64,000 nt of DNA from Colwellia sp. 12G3 (GCF_002836775.1 NZ_PJAQ01000009.1:117024-181023), one strand, 5' to 3'. Shown: positions 37,574 to 47,878, numbered from the stretch's first letter. Notes: a model not told the origin generated them from the sequence alone. Numbers and translations: made by a program.

Positions 37574-39142
37574 TTATCGGTTAGGACTTAGCTGTTGTAG
37601 TTGCTTTAATGCTTTTTGGGTTCTAATACTTTTATAACCAATATCGCTCGCACTTAAACTACTACCTGCTTGGAAAGGATAGCCGTCAATGGTCGACATA
37701 AATGCTGATACTTGTTGTTGCGCAGGCACAAATAACCACATATTGTCAGCATACCAACGAAGATACATACCTGATTCAGTTGATGCAGTTTCAAATGGAT
37801 CAGCATGCAAGTTAGTGATTACAGGCCAAGCGGGTGTTTTACGATAAGCCGTATTAATGCCACCTTCTTCAACAGCAAAAGCAATTTTCCACTCATTCCA
37901 ACGTACTGCATTTAAGTCTCCTGCTGCGTTGAAATATAATTTACTAATACGTGGCGATTTTTTCTCTTTGCCTTCAAAGAAAGGCTTGAAGTTGTGACCA
38001 TCGGCATGAATTCTAAATTTCTTACCGTTAGCTTTATGACCTTTTTTAAGCTTCTCAACGATATTCGGTTCGCCAGCAGCAGCTAAAATCGTTGGCATCC
38101 AATCTTCATGAGACATCATGTTATTGAATTTAGAACCCGCTTTAATGGTGCCAGGCCAACGTACTAATTGTGGTACACGCATACCACCTTCACTTGTTGT
38201 ACCTTTTTCGCCTGCAAAAGGTGACGTACCGCCATCAGGCCATGAGAATTTCTCTGCGCCGTTATCAGTAGAGTAAATAACAATGGTATTGTCGGCTATT
38301 TTTAAGTCGTCTAATTTATCAAGTAAGATACCGACATGATCATCATGTTCAAGCATACCATCGGCGGTTAAACCAACGCCTGATTTACCACGATATTTTT
38401 CTTGTAAACGCGTCCAAACATGCATACGTGTTGAACTATGCCAGATAAAGAAAGGTTTTTTTGCTTTGTGAGCTTTATCAATAAACTTAAGGGTACCGGC
38501 TATAAATTCTTCATCGGCTGTTTCCATACGTTTACGTGTCATCGGGCCGGTATTTTCTATTTTACCATCGGCAAAAGAATGAATCACACCACGAGGACCG
38601 TATTTTTTATGAAATTCTTTATCTTTAGGGTAGTAATAGGTTTCAGGCTCTTCTTCAGCATTTAAGTGATAAAGGTTACCAAAAAATTCATCAAAACCAT
38701 GGTTGGTCGGTAAATGCTCGTCTTGGTCACCTAAGTGGTTTTTACCAAATTGCGCGGTCATGTAACCTTTTTCTTTTAACAAATCAGCAATGGTAGGTGT
38801 CCAATCGGGTATACCATGTGTGGAACCAGGCATACCTATTGTTAACAACCCTGTTCGAAAGGGTTCTTGTCCTAAAATGAATGAAGCACGGCCAGCAGTA
38901 CAACTTTGTTGTGCATAATGATGGGTGAATAAAGCACCCTCATCAGCAATACGGTCAATATTAGGTGTTTGATAACCCATCATTCCCTGGTTATAAGCAC
39001 TAATATTATAATAACCAATATCATCGCCCCAAATGGCGAGTACGTTGGGTTTGGCTTTGTTGGTTGTTGCTGCTGCGCTAGTGGCGACGGCGAGTAAACC
39101 AACGCCTAACGCCAATTTTTTCATTACATTATTTATTTGCAT
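37574..39142 (-). CDS. Arylsulfatase family protein (paralogue 2)
   Basis: A 522-residue secreted sulfatase with signal peptide (about 1-25, LALGVGLLAVATSAAAT). WGDDIG holds the metal ligands, and Cys81 in SCTAGRASF is the predicted formylglycine site. GKNHLGDQDEHLPTNHGFDEF is shared almost exactly with paralogue 1, while the C-terminal 150 residues diverge more, suggesting different substrates. Each copy has its own terminator, so they are probably separate transcripts. It is divergent from the PafA-like phosphatase gene, with a 245-bp gap that may hold both promoters. Confidence 0.92.
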   Translation of the reverse strand: MQINNVMKKLALGVGLLAVATSAAATTNKAKPNVLAIWGDDIGYYNISAYNQGMMGYQTPNIDRIADEGALFTHHYAQQSCTAGRASFILGQEPFRTGLLTIGMPGSTHGIPDWTPTIADLLKEKGYMTAQFGKNHLGDQDEHLPTNHGFDEFFGNLYHLNAEEEPETYYYPKDKEFHKKYGPRGVIHSFADGKIENTGPMTRKRMETADEEFIAGTLKFIDKAHKAKKPFFIWHSSTRMHVWTRLQEKYRGKSGVGLTADGMLEHDDHVGILLDKLDDLKIADNTIVIYSTDNGAEKFSWPDGGTSPFAGEKGTTSEGGMRVPQLVRWPGTIKAGSKFNNMMSHEDWMPTILAAAGEPNIVEKLKKGHKANGKKFRIHADGHNFKPFFEGKEKKSPRISKLYFNAAGDLNAVRWNEWKIAFAVEEGGINTAYRKTPAWPVITNLHADPFETASTESGMYLRWYADNMWLFVPAQQQVSAFMSTIDGYPFQAGSSLSASDIGYKSIRTQKALKQLQQLSPNR

Positions 39143-39387
39143 GTTTTTTCCTTCAACGGACAGATTAATGAAACTAGATATGAATCACGAGAGTAAATAT
39201 GGGACTCAATAAACTTAGTTGAATGTGATGTTAATTACTAGTAAAAACTGATGTTTTAGCGTAGTTTTAATTTATTGATAAGTAGTAGTAACGTGCTGTT
39301 GGTAATCACTATTAAAGTAAAGTACCTCTGGACAGTAAGTGCTAATAATAAAGATTTATTTAATTTTTTATATAAGGAAAAATTAAG

Positions 39388-41097
39388 ATGTACATGCAAA
39401 AGAAAGGAACATTATTGCAATTAAGTGTTGTGATAGTAGGTTTGCTATCACTCTTACCCCTTCAAGCCGCCTCGGTAAAGCCTAAGTTAGTGCTGCAAAT
39501 AACCGTAGACCAACTTCGCGGTGATATGCCGACCGCTTATTTAACTAAAATGGGTAAGGGCGGTTTCAGATACCTTTTAAATGAGGGCGTGGTTTATAAA
39601 GATGCTCATCATAATCATGCTAATACTGAAACCATTGTTGGCCATGCTACTTTAGCGACGGGAGCACTACCGGCTGTTCATGGCATGATAGGCAATGTTT
39701 GGTATGACGATAAGTTAGAGCGTCTTGTTTATAATGTTGAAGATAGTAGATACCCGTTATTATCAGCTAATGGCGATGTAAACCAAAAAACAGAACTTGA
39801 TCCCACGCAACGCACCGCTAAATCTTCTGGCCGCTCACCAAGTAATATTCAAGTCTCGACTTTTAGCGATGAATTAATGATTGCTTCAAATGGCAAAGCG
39901 AAAGTCTTTGGCGTGTCGGTAAAAGACCGAGGTGCTATTTCCATGGCAGGACATATGGGGAAGGCTTTCTGGTTCTCTAAAAAAGCAGGAGAATTTGTTA
40001 CCAGTAGTTATTACTATGATAAATACCCTGAGTGGGTTGCAAGTTGGAATGAGACAAAACCTACTAAAAAGTATCATCAAAAATCATGGCAATTAAGCCA
40101 AGCACAAAAAGGTTATGTGTTTGCCAAACAAGATGACCAAGAATGGGAAACCAAATTACCTGGTTTTGGACGAACGTTCCCCCATCAATATGGCGATATG
40201 AGTAATGCTTATTTCAATACTTTTTTAACGCTAAGTCCGGCGGGTGATGAGTTAACGTTAGATTTTGCTAAAGCCGTGGTAAATAATGAACAACTTGGAC
40301 AAGATGATATTACCGATTATTTATCAGTAAGCTTTTCGTCTACGGACTATGTAGGCCATATTTTTGGACCATCAAGTTTAGAAGCTGAAGATAATATGCT
40401 GAGGTTAGATAGTACGTTAGCAAACTTATTTAAATTCATTGATAAAAAAGTAGGTTTAGATAATACCCTTATCGTACTTTCTGCCGATCATGGCGCTGCG
40501 GAAGTGCCAGCATACTTGTCATCGCTGGGTATGAAAACCAAAGCAGTTGCTCCTAAAGAGTGGGATAAAGCACCGAGTATGGAAGCACTTAAGAAACAGT
40601 TTGGTTTTGATACGGCGTTAATTAAAAGCTACTTTCATCCTTACATTTACCTTGATAGAGCGTTAATTGCTCAACGTAAGCTGTCGTTAAAGCAAGTACA
40701 AAAAGCCGTTGCAGTTGAAGTGTCAAAATTTGATGGTGTAGCACTTGCAGTAACAAGTAGCGATATTGAAGACGGTAATACCCCACAAGATTATTTACAT
40801 ACCTTAGTGGTTAATAATCACAGTAAAAATCGCTCGGGTGATGTGTATGTTGTACTTGAAGCACATCGCTTTGTTGCTGACATGGAAGGGTTAACTGTCG
40901 CGGCTACTCATGGCTCTCCTTGGGGATATGATACTTTTGTACCACTCATTTTCGCCGGATTTAAGATTGATGACGAAATTATTTACGACAGAGTAAGTAC
41001 CACAGATATAGCGGTAACATTATCGGCGGTACTTGGTATTAAAGCACCATCAGGCGCGCAAGGGAAAATACTTAAAAAGGTACTTGATACTGATTGA
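39388..41097 (+). CDS. PafA-like alkaline phosphatase family protein
   Basis: A 569-residue secreted enzyme of the alkaline phosphatase superfamily (nucleotide pyrophosphatase/phosphodiesterase fold). The signal peptide is about residues 1-28 (LSVVIVGLLSLLPLQAA). TVDQLRGDMP gives the first metal Asp. In HANTETIVGHATLATG, Thr82 aligns with the nucleophile of this branch. SFSSTDYVGHIFGPSS and LSADHGAAEVP hold the remaining ligands. It resembles PafA-type phosphate monoesterases, so release of phosphate from organic esters in the periplasm is likely. AAGGAAAA precedes the ATG. The superfamily also contains the two adjacent sulfatases. Confidence 0.88.
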   Translation: MYMQKKGTLLQLSVVIVGLLSLLPLQAASVKPKLVLQITVDQLRGDMPTAYLTKMGKGGFRYLLNEGVVYKDAHHNHANTETIVGHATLATGALPAVHGMIGNVWYDDKLERLVYNVEDSRYPLLSANGDVNQKTELDPTQRTAKSSGRSPSNIQVSTFSDELMIASNGKAKVFGVSVKDRGAISMAGHMGKAFWFSKKAGEFVTSSYYYDKYPEWVASWNETKPTKKYHQKSWQLSQAQKGYVFAKQDDQEWETKLPGFGRTFPHQYGDMSNAYFNTFLTLSPAGDELTLDFAKAVVNNEQLGQDDITDYLSVSFSSTDYVGHIFGPSSLEAEDNMLRLDSTLANLFKFIDKKVGLDNTLIVLSADHGAAEVPAYLSSLGMKTKAVAPKEWDKAPSMEALKKQFGFDTALIKSYFHPYIYLDRALIAQRKLSLKQVQKAVAVEVSKFDGVALAVTSSDIEDGNTPQDYLHTLVVNNHSKNRSGDVYVVLEAHRFVADMEGLTVAATHGSPWGYDTFVPLIFAGFKIDDEIIYDRVSTTDIAVTLSAVLGIKAPSGAQGKILKKVLDTD

Positions 41098-41147
41098 TTT
41101 GGTATACCCGAAATAACGATAGCTAAAAATTATAAACACAATCTAGC

Positions 41148-41181
41148 AACAGTAATAACTAGGTCGTTATTACTGTTTTTT
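41148..41181 (+). terminator. Rho-independent terminator
   Basis: AACAGTAATAAC (41148-41159) pairs perfectly with GTTATTACTGTT (41166-41177), followed by T5. It closes the phosphatase gene. Confidence 0.9.
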
Positions 41182-41331
41182 CATTTGGTCCTATAAAAAT
41201 GTAATTGATTTTGTCTTTGAGCCACATTAAATTTATGTAAAATCATTAGCATACTTAAACTATTTTTCTTAATGATTAGGCGAAATTAACTTTCTAATTT
41301 ATTATAAAATCTTTGTCGTTAAAGAAATGCC

Positions 41332-43176
41332 ATGCGCCCCTCGAGTTATCCAGACCAAGAAGTCAGTTCCATAAACTGGCAAGCATTCAAACTTATTCTC
41401 CCTTACTTATTCGAGTATAAAAAACGCATAGCATTTGCTATGTTTTGTTTAATATTAACTAAAATCGCCAGTGTTTATTTACCTTTTATCCTCAAAGATA
41501 TTGTTGATACCTTAGATGCTAACAGCTCAAATGATCAATCAGCACTGATGATTGTGCCATTAGGTTTAGTGGCTGCTTATGGTTTAGTGCGGTTGTCGAT
41601 AGTTGTTTTTGCAGAGATTAGAGATACGCTCTTTGGCCGCGTAACTGAGCGGGCTATAAGGCGTATTGGCTTAAAGGTTTTTCGTCACTTACATTCCCTT
41701 GATTTAGATTTTCACCTGAATAGACAAACAGGTGGTTTGTCTCGTGATATTGACCGGGGTACGTCAGGCATTAATTTTTTAATGCGTTTTATGGTTTTTA
41801 ATATCGTACCTACCTTGCTTGAAATAGTGATGGTGGTGACTATTTTATTTGTTAAATACGGCATATGGTTCGCGCTAATAACGTTGTCCTCAATTATTAC
41901 CTATATTGCTTATTCTATTTTTGCTACTGAGTTGCGTACACGTTATGTGCGTGCAGCCAACATAGCAGACTCTTCAAGTAATACCCGTGCCATTGATAGT
42001 TTACTTAATTACGAAACGGTTAAATACTTCACCAATGAAGAATTTGAAGCACAAGCTTATGACCAGCAACTGTTAACGTGGGAACAAGCTAAAATTAAAA
42101 ACCGCTTATCGTTATTCGCGCTTAATGGTGGCCAAGCACTTATTATAGCGATAGCGATGACCGCAATGTTGGCATTAGCGGCGAATGAAGTCGCAGCGGG
42201 CGCTATGACTCTTGGTGACTTTGTACTGATAAACGCTTTTATGATGCAGTTATTTATGCCGCTTAATTTTCTAGGTTTTGTTTATCGAGAGATAAAGGGA
42301 TCGTTGGCAAATATAGAAAACTTGTTTGGTTTATTAGCTAAAAAACCTAAGGTACAAGATGTTGCTGACGCAGTAGCGTTAAACTTGACGTCGCAGGACG
42401 ATAGAGCGACTTCTCAGGATACTTCTCATTTGACTTCTCATATGAGAGAGCAGGCTAACATTGTTTTTGATAATATTACCTTTGCCTACAATGTAAAACG
42501 CCCGATTATTAAAGGCATTTCATTTAACGTTAATGCCGGTGAAAAAGTTGCCGTGGTTGGACAAAGTGGCTCAGGTAAATCAACCTTAGTTAAATTACTG
42601 TTTCGTTTTTATGATGTTGACTCAGGCACGATTAAAATTAATCAGCAAGATATTAGCCAAATAAGCCAAAAATCACTACGTACCCATATTGGTATTGTAC
42701 CGCAAGATACCGTGCTGTTTAACGACACCTTATTTAATAATGTGCAATACGGCTGTCCAACAGCCAGTAAAGAAGAAGTGTTAAAAGCCATTGACCTTGC
42801 GCATCTATCTGAATTTATCATCAGTTTACCCGATGGTTTAGAAACGGTGGTTGGTGAGCGAGGCTTGAAACTTTCGGGTGGTGAAAAACAACGTGTTGCT
42901 ATTGCCAGAACAATTTTAAAAGACCCACAAATATTGGTGTTTGATGAGGCGACATCATCCTTAGATAGTCAATCAGAACAAGCTATCTTAACGGCAATAA
43001 ATGAAGTCGCTAAAAGTAGAACTAGCTTAGTGATCGCCCATCGATTATCTACCATAATTGATAGTGATAATATCATTGTGATGAGCCATGGCGAGATAGT
43101 TGAGCAGGGTAATCATCAACAATTACTCGCACAGGAAGGGCAATACAGTAAAATGTGGCAATTGCAGCAATCCTGA
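41332..43176 (+). CDS. Atm1/HMT1-type ABC transporter, fused permease-ATPase
   Basis: A 614-residue half-transporter: six membrane helices (about 30-330, including the TGGLSRDIDRGTSGINFLMR intracellular segment typical of Atm1-type exporters) followed by an ABC ATPase (about 370-610). Walker A is GQSGSGKST, the signature LSGGEKQRVAIARTI, Walker B ILVFDEATSSLD, with the H-loop in IAHRLSTI. Bacterial relatives export glutathione conjugates or metal-thiol complexes. A linker at about 350-375 contains TSQDTSHLTSHM, from near-repeats. It ends 47 bp before the DUF1415 gene, so the two may be co-transcribed. Confidence 0.88.
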   Translation: MRPSSYPDQEVSSINWQAFKLILPYLFEYKKRIAFAMFCLILTKIASVYLPFILKDIVDTLDANSSNDQSALMIVPLGLVAAYGLVRLSIVVFAEIRDTLFGRVTERAIRRIGLKVFRHLHSLDLDFHLNRQTGGLSRDIDRGTSGINFLMRFMVFNIVPTLLEIVMVVTILFVKYGIWFALITLSSIITYIAYSIFATELRTRYVRAANIADSSSNTRAIDSLLNYETVKYFTNEEFEAQAYDQQLLTWEQAKIKNRLSLFALNGGQALIIAIAMTAMLALAANEVAAGAMTLGDFVLINAFMMQLFMPLNFLGFVYREIKGSLANIENLFGLLAKKPKVQDVADAVALNLTSQDDRATSQDTSHLTSHMREQANIVFDNITFAYNVKRPIIKGISFNVNAGEKVAVVGQSGSGKSTLVKLLFRFYDVDSGTIKINQQDISQISQKSLRTHIGIVPQDTVLFNDTLFNNVQYGCPTASKEEVLKAIDLAHLSEFIISLPDGLETVVGERGLKLSGGEKQRVAIARTILKDPQILVFDEATSSLDSQSEQAILTAINEVAKSRTSLVIAHRLSTIIDSDNIIVMSHGEIVEQGNHQQLLAQEGQYSKMWQLQQS

Positions 43177-43223
43177 CATTATTAAAGCGAATAACAATAA
43201 ACACAGTCCTAGAGTAAATAGTA

Positions 43224-43811
43224 ATGAATAAAGACGACCAGCAAGCAGAAAACCTATCAGTATCAGCTGAAGTTGATGCGACAAAACAGTGGTTAGATGA
43301 AATAATTATTGGCTTGAATTTTTGCCCTTTCGCGAAAAAAGAGTTTGTTAATAACACTATTTGTTATTACCCGTCAGAAGTAGAACAAGTTAAACCTGCT
43401 TTACAAATTTTTGTAGAACAATGCCATTATTTACAAAAGCATGATGAGCTTGAAACGACCCTGATTATTTTTACTGAGGGCTTTAGACGTTTCGACCGCT
43501 ATCTCGATTTAGTCGATTATGCGAACAACTTACTGATTGACTCTGGTTTTGAAGGTGTATTTCAACTAGCAACAATGCATCCTGAATATTGTTTTGCTGA
43601 TGATGATTTTGATGAAGCCAGTAACTTCACCAATCGTTCACCTTATCCTATGCTTCATATTATCAGAGAGGCAAGTATGGCAAGAGTGTTAGCCGTATAT
43701 AAAGATCCTGAAAAAATACCAGAACAAAATATTGCACTAGCCCAGAAGAAAGGTAGTCACTATTTTCAAACGGCGTTAACGCGAATTCACCAAGCCCACC
43801 CACAAAAGTAG
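43224..43811 (+). CDS. DUF1415 family protein
   Basis: A 195-residue soluble protein. The patterns QWLDEIIIGLNFCPFAKKE and FQLATMHPEYCFADDDFDEA, with the ending NRSPYPMLHIIREASMARVL, are characteristic of DUF1415, a family common in gammaproteobacteria with no known function. The conserved Cys (FCPF) and the HPEYCF motif may form an active or metal site, which is inference only. It follows the ABC transporter on the same strand by 47 bp. Confidence 0.88.
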   Translation: MNKDDQQAENLSVSAEVDATKQWLDEIIIGLNFCPFAKKEFVNNTICYYPSEVEQVKPALQIFVEQCHYLQKHDELETTLIIFTEGFRRFDRYLDLVDYANNLLIDSGFEGVFQLATMHPEYCFADDDFDEASNFTNRSPYPMLHIIREASMARVLAVYKDPEKIPEQNIALAQKKGSHYFQTALTRIHQAHPQK

Positions 43812-43965
43812 CGGTAATAAGAGGTGAAAAAATTTTAGTAAAGATCATGCGATAACTATTCTTAAAGATAACCAATCAATACGCTAAATTACATTTTGTT
43901 AACGCCATTGATTGGTCGAAACCTATACACTATTTGTTCGTTATTTGATAGATATAGGTTGGCTT

Positions 43966-44085
43966 ATGAAAACCAGTTATCACGGCAAAGAATACCGCTT
44001 TAATTGCTTTGAAGATCTTTGGGCGTTTTACCGCTGCATATTAGCGCAAAGTTCTACAGGGGAATGCAAAGTAATTAGTAGCTAA
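43966..44085 (+). CDS. Small Cys-containing protein, 39 residues (tentative)
   Basis: A short frame reading MKTSYHGKEYRFNCFEDLWA at its start, with three Cys and ending in CKVISS. TAGG sits six bases before the ATG, a usable ribosome site. It lies alone in the 370-bp gap between the DUF1415 and LysE-type genes. I recognise no family. The composition and ribosome site argue for a real gene, the length against certainty. Confidence 0.4.
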   Translation: MKTSYHGKEYRFNCFEDLWAFYRCILAQSSTGECKVISS

Positions 44086-44183
44086 TTGCTTACACAGTGA
44101 ACGGAGCCTTTTTGGATCTAATATCGCTTTATTTCATTTCTAAGGTAAAATGACGCACTTTTCATAAATATCCTCGTTGTAAT

Positions 44184-44918
44184 ATGCCTGCTTTAGAACA
44201 ATTTTTACTTATCGCTATGGTACATTTTTTTGCTGTAGCAAGCCCCGGCCCTGACTTTGCGCTTATCTTAAAACAAAGCATCCGATATAACAGACGCATT
44301 GCTATTTATACAAGTTTCGGTATTGCCGCAGGCATTATTGTCCATGTGACGTATTCCCTGGTTGGCATAGGCCTTTTAATTGCCAGCGATGAGCGGTTAT
44401 TTACCGCATTAAAATACATTGCAGCCAGCTATTTTTGTTATATCGCATGGCATTGTCTTCGTGCTAAAAAGCCAGATAATGAGCTATTAACCGCCGAAAG
44501 TGATGATATTGATAATAAACCCCTCATATCGCCTGAAGTAACGAATGAAGTAACGAATGAAGTACCGAATGAAATAACGAATGGAGCAAGCAAAGATACC
44601 ACGGCTAGCAATAACCCGTCGGCTAAAAAAGCTTTTCTTAATGGTTTTTTAATCAATGCGTTAAATGTCAAAGCGACGTTATTTTTCGTCAGTTTGTTTT
44701 CTGTCGTTATCGCTCCTGAAACATTGTTAAGTATTAAAATTGCTTATGGTGCTTATTTAGTTGCAGCAACAGGGGCATGGTTTTGTTTTCTATCTTACAT
44801 ACTCACGCAAGAAAAAGTCCGTTTTGTCTTGCAACGTAAAGGTTATATTCTCGATCGAGTTATGGGTTTGATTTTATTGTTATTAGCCATTCAACTCGTA
44901 CTAAGCGATCTTAATTAA
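44184..44918 (+). CDS. LysE/RhtB family amino-acid exporter
   Basis: A 244-residue inner-membrane protein with about six membrane helices. The N-terminal ASPGPDFALILKQSIRYNRR is the diagnostic LysE/RhtB motif (usual pattern PGP). FLNGFLINALNVKATLFFVS is the second conserved segment. The family exports amino acids or homoserine lactones; the substrate is unknown. The cytoplasmic loop (about 100-150) is expanded by four 12-bp repeats encoding EVTN-type units, making this loop longer than in most relatives. Confidence 0.9.
   Translation: MPALEQFLLIAMVHFFAVASPGPDFALILKQSIRYNRRIAIYTSFGIAAGIIVHVTYSLVGIGLLIASDERLFTALKYIAASYFCYIAWHCLRAKKPDNELLTAESDDIDNKPLISPEVTNEVTNEVPNEITNGASKDTTASNNPSAKKAFLNGFLINALNVKATLFFVSLFSVVIAPETLLSIKIAYGAYLVAATGAWFCFLSYILTQEKVRFVLQRKGYILDRVMGLILLLLAIQLVLSDLN
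44535..44582 (+). repeat. 12-bp tandem repeat in the LysE-type gene
   Basis: Four tandem copies of GAAGTAACGAAT (the third and fourth with one change each) encode EVTN/EVPN/EITN in the cytoplasmic loop. The period keeps the frame. Confidence 0.85.
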
Positions 44919-45038
44919 GGTTTATTTTGATTTTTATGCTCTTATTAGGAGGTAGTTTTCTTGCTAGAGTTGTCGTTAAATTGAGCGGTGAGCAATCTGC
45001 TAACATTTCCAGTATAATAGTCAGTAAATCTCGTATTA

Positions 45039-45902
45039 ATGTATAAAGGGTTCGTTTTGTTGCCAGAAAAAAATATAATTGTATCCATTGGTGGTAGTGT
45101 TGAGCGTGCTGTAAAAGGCGAGTATTCAATTGATGTGAAAGCTGTTTTAAGTGAAGCGTGGCAGCAGACAGTAAAGTCCAGAATGTCGATTAATCTAGCA
45201 CTATTTTTAGTTTTAATTTTTGGCATGATGGTGTCGTTTATTGCCAGTAGCTTTTTTGGTGGTATCGAACTTGTTATCAAAGACCCTGAGTTACTGCAGC
45301 TAATTAATGTCATTGTTACCATTGCCGTATGGCCATTTATTGCAGGTATTGAAATGATGGGCGTTTACCATGCAGTGAACAAGCCTACGCAAAGTAAAAT
45401 GGTACTGTCGTTCTTACATCGAGGTAGTTGGGTTGCGCTTAGTGCTCTGTTAACGTCACTTCTTATTAGTATTGGTTTTCAATTGTTAATCGTACCCGGT
45501 GTTTTATTAGCGGTACTGTTGTCGCTAACAGTACCTTTAGTGGTAGAGAAAAAACTAACCCCGGTACAGGCTATTGTTCTGTCTGTTAAAGCATTACGCT
45601 TTAAAGTAGTGCCGCTTCTAAGTATTTACGTTGTATTATTTATGGCGTTAATTTTCCTTATACTCCCTATTGCCTTATTGATTGAATCGAGCTTAGCGCC
45701 TCTTGCTATCATGGTATTTCTATTTGGCTTCTCGTATTTAGCACCTTGGTATTACAATGTTAAAGGTGTGCTGTACCGAGAGATTTTTGGTGTGTATGTT
45801 GATGAAAATACTTCTGAGATAGATTTAGCCGATGCTGTTAATAAAAACTCCGCGAATAAAGACACTGAGCACAATGGCTCAGATGATACTTTTTCCGCTT
45901 AA
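45039..45902 (+). CDS. Multi-pass membrane protein of unknown function
   Basis: A 287-residue protein with about five or six hydrophobic segments (about 55-80, 90-110, 135-175, 188-220) and a hydrophilic acidic C-terminus. Nothing identifies a function; the layout resembles YciC/BPSS1780-like integral membrane proteins but I cannot assign it. The ATG at 45039 lacks a ribosome site. In-frame TTG codons at 45057 and 45060 lie 6 and 9 bases after AAAGGG and are better placed, so the true start may be there. It is followed by bax after 24 bp, a likely two-gene operon. Confidence 0.75.
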   Translation: MYKGFVLLPEKNIIVSIGGSVERAVKGEYSIDVKAVLSEAWQQTVKSRMSINLALFLVLIFGMMVSFIASSFFGGIELVIKDPELLQLINVIVTIAVWPFIAGIEMMGVYHAVNKPTQSKMVLSFLHRGSWVALSALLTSLLISIGFQLLIVPGVLLAVLLSLTVPLVVEKKLTPVQAIVLSVKALRFKVVPLLSIYVVLFMALIFLILPIALLIESSLAPLAIMVFLFGFSYLAPWYYNVKGVLYREIFGVYVDENTSEIDLADAVNKNSANKDTEHNGSDDTFSA

Positions 45903-45926
45903 CATTTATCATAAATAAGGATCTTT

Positions 45927-46805
45927 ATGAAAGGAATTTTTTTCATTCGTTTTATTTTAGTGGTAGCGCTAGTTGCAGCGGTTCTCGCACCATTTACTTT
46001 TTTGATACCACAACCCTTGGTCAATGTTACCAGTGGGGAGAATGTACCAACACCCGTTAAAGTAGTTGTACCCATTGTTGAAAAAGTGAAGGTAATTGAG
46101 AAACCGTTACATCAGGTAAATTTACCTGATTTTGCGGCTATTTATGATATACCCACCAAAAAACGCCAATTTTTTTCGTTTATCCGTCCAGCAATTGAAG
46201 ATAAAAACAATGAGTTATCACAGGATAGGACACAACTTGAGTATTGGCAGGGCCAAATATCATTAGGTTTAGGGCTGACAGAAGAGGAGCAAGCTTCATT
46301 ACAAACGCTTATCAAGGTTTATCGTATTAATAAGGAAGCTTCAACATTACAGCAAATTGATGATTTGTTGGTGCGTGTTGATATTATCCCTACCTCGTTA
46401 GTGTTGGTTCAGGCAGCTAATGAGTCTGCCTGGGGAACCTCACGTTTTGCTAGAATAGGTCTAAACTTCTTTGGTATTTGGTGTTACAAAACGGGTTGTG
46501 GCATGGTGCCAGGTGGTCGAAATACTGGCGCTAAACATGAGGTAGCGGCATTTCAAAGTGTTGATGCTGCTGTTTCGGGTTACTTTAATAATATAAATAA
46601 GCATAACGCTTATCATATGTTTAGAACCATTCGTGCCGAATTAAGAGCACAAGATCAACCGCTAGATGCTGAAATTTTAGCAACAGGGTTGTTACCTTAT
46701 TCCGAGCGTGGTGCGCATTACGTGTTAGATATCACCGATATGTTACGCCATAATCAGCGATACTTTGTTAAGTCAAATAGCCAACAGAGTATTTTAGCTG
46801 ATTAA
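45927..46805 (+). CDS. bax: Bax-like glucosaminidase-domain protein
   Basis: A 292-residue envelope protein with one N-terminal signal anchor (about 6-27) and a C-terminal glucosaminidase domain (about 150-285). IPTSLVLVQAANESAWGTSR contains the catalytic Glu; NFFGIWCYKTGCGMVPG and VSGYFNNINKHNAYHMFR are typical of E. coli Bax and FlgJ-type N-acetylglucosaminidases. It should act on peptidoglycan in the periplasm. AAGGA precedes the ATG. It lies 24 bp after an unknown membrane protein gene and is closed by a bidirectional terminator. Confidence 0.9.
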   Translation: MKGIFFIRFILVVALVAAVLAPFTFLIPQPLVNVTSGENVPTPVKVVVPIVEKVKVIEKPLHQVNLPDFAAIYDIPTKKRQFFSFIRPAIEDKNNELSQDRTQLEYWQGQISLGLGLTEEEQASLQTLIKVYRINKEASTLQQIDDLLVRVDIIPTSLVLVQAANESAWGTSRFARIGLNFFGIWCYKTGCGMVPGGRNTGAKHEVAAFQSVDAAVSGYFNNINKHNAYHMFRTIRAELRAQDQPLDAEILATGLLPYSERGAHYVLDITDMLRHNQRYFVKSNSQQSILAD

Positions 46806-46861
46806 TGATTTAAGCTAGCAGTTAACTTATCGAGTAATTTTATCTAGCAGAGATATCAAAT

Positions 46862-46898
46862 AAAAACGGCCAATGTCATAAACATTGGCCGTTTTTAT
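46862..46898. terminator. Bidirectional terminator between bax and ttcA
   Basis: AAAAACGGCCAATGT (46862-46876) pairs with ACATTGGCCGTTTTT, flanked by A and T tracts, between two convergent genes. It suits both. Confidence 0.92.
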
Positions 46899-46933
46899 TT
46901 AGTTCAGGTGAAACCTAATAGGTTTACCCTACA

Positions 46934-47878
46934 TTATTTGACTTCAATAACATTGAGTTGTTGATCGCTATTAAGATAATCTTTAGCTGATAAATCCTCT
47001 GGTGTTTCAATAGCCACTTCATCAAAAGCAGTATCACCACCGTTAATAATACCCGAACTACTATTAATATTTTTAAAATCAAACAAGTTACTGTCACATA
47101 AATGTGAAGGCACAACGTTTTGCATTGCGGTAAACATAGACTCAATTCGTCCCGGAAACTGTTCATGCCAATCATTTAGCATGCGTTTTATGTTTTGTCT
47201 TTGCATATTCGGCTGAGAGCCACACAAGTTACAAGGGATTATCGGGAATTGCTTCAATTCACTGTATTGAATAAGCTCACTTTCTTTACAAAAAGCTAAA
47301 GGACGTATAACAACATGCTCGCCATTATCAGAGACAAGCTTGGCTGGCATCGCTTTCATTTTTCCGCCATAAAACATATTCAACATGAGGGTTTCAATCA
47401 TGTCGTCACGATGATGCCCTAGTGCTATTTTTGTTGCCCCAATATTTTTAGCTGCTTTGTATAAAATAGCGCGACGTAAGCGAGAGCATAAGCTACAAGT
47501 CGTTTTACCCTCAGGTACTTTGTCTTTGACAATACCGTAAGTGTTTTCTTCAACGATATGATATTCCACACCAAGCTTATCGAGATACTCGGGTAAAATA
47601 TGCTCAGGAAAGCCTGGTTGCTTTTGATCTAAATTAACGGCAACTATGTCGAAGTGAATAGGGGCTGATTCTTTTAAGAGCATTAAAATGCTTAGCATGG
47701 CATAGCTGTCTTTACCGCCAGATAAGCACACCATCACCTTATCGCCGTCTTCAATCATATTATATTGCGCAATTGCTTGACCAACATTTCGCCTAAGTTT
47801 CTTTTCTAATTTTATAAATTGCGTTTTTTGGATCGATGTTAGTTTGGTATTGGGTAAAGTTAGCTGTGCTGCAGTCAT
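46934..47878 (-). CDS. ttcA: tRNA 2-thiocytidine biosynthesis protein TtcA
   Basis: TtcA thiolates C32 of several tRNAs in an ATP-dependent, iron-sulfur-dependent reaction. The 314-residue protein (311 in E. coli) has the PP-loop motif SGGKDS at 53-58 and Cys residues in [10 protein letters not shown] (C128, C131) and PCNLCGSQ (C216, C219), which supply cluster ligands. [16 protein letters not shown] is the conserved PP-loop family segment. The C-terminal 50 residues are variable. It is transcribed alone; the 426-bp gap upstream must contain its promoter. Confidence 0.96.
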   Translation of the reverse strand: MTAAQLTLPNTKLTSIQKTQFIKLEKKLRRNVGQAIAQYNMIEDGDKVMVCLSGGKDSYAMLSILMLLKESAPIHFDIVAVNLDQKQPGFPEHILPEYLDKLGVEYHIVEENTYGIVKDKVPEGKTTCSLCSRLRRAILYKAAKNIGATKIALGHHRDDMIETLMLNMFYGGKMKAMPAKLVSDNGEHVVIRPLAFCKESELIQYSELKQFPIIPCNLCGSQPNMQRQNIKRMLNDWHEQFPGRIESMFTAMQNVVPSHLCDSNLFDFKNINSSSGIINGGDTAFDEVAIETPEDLSAKDYLNSDQQLNVIEVK

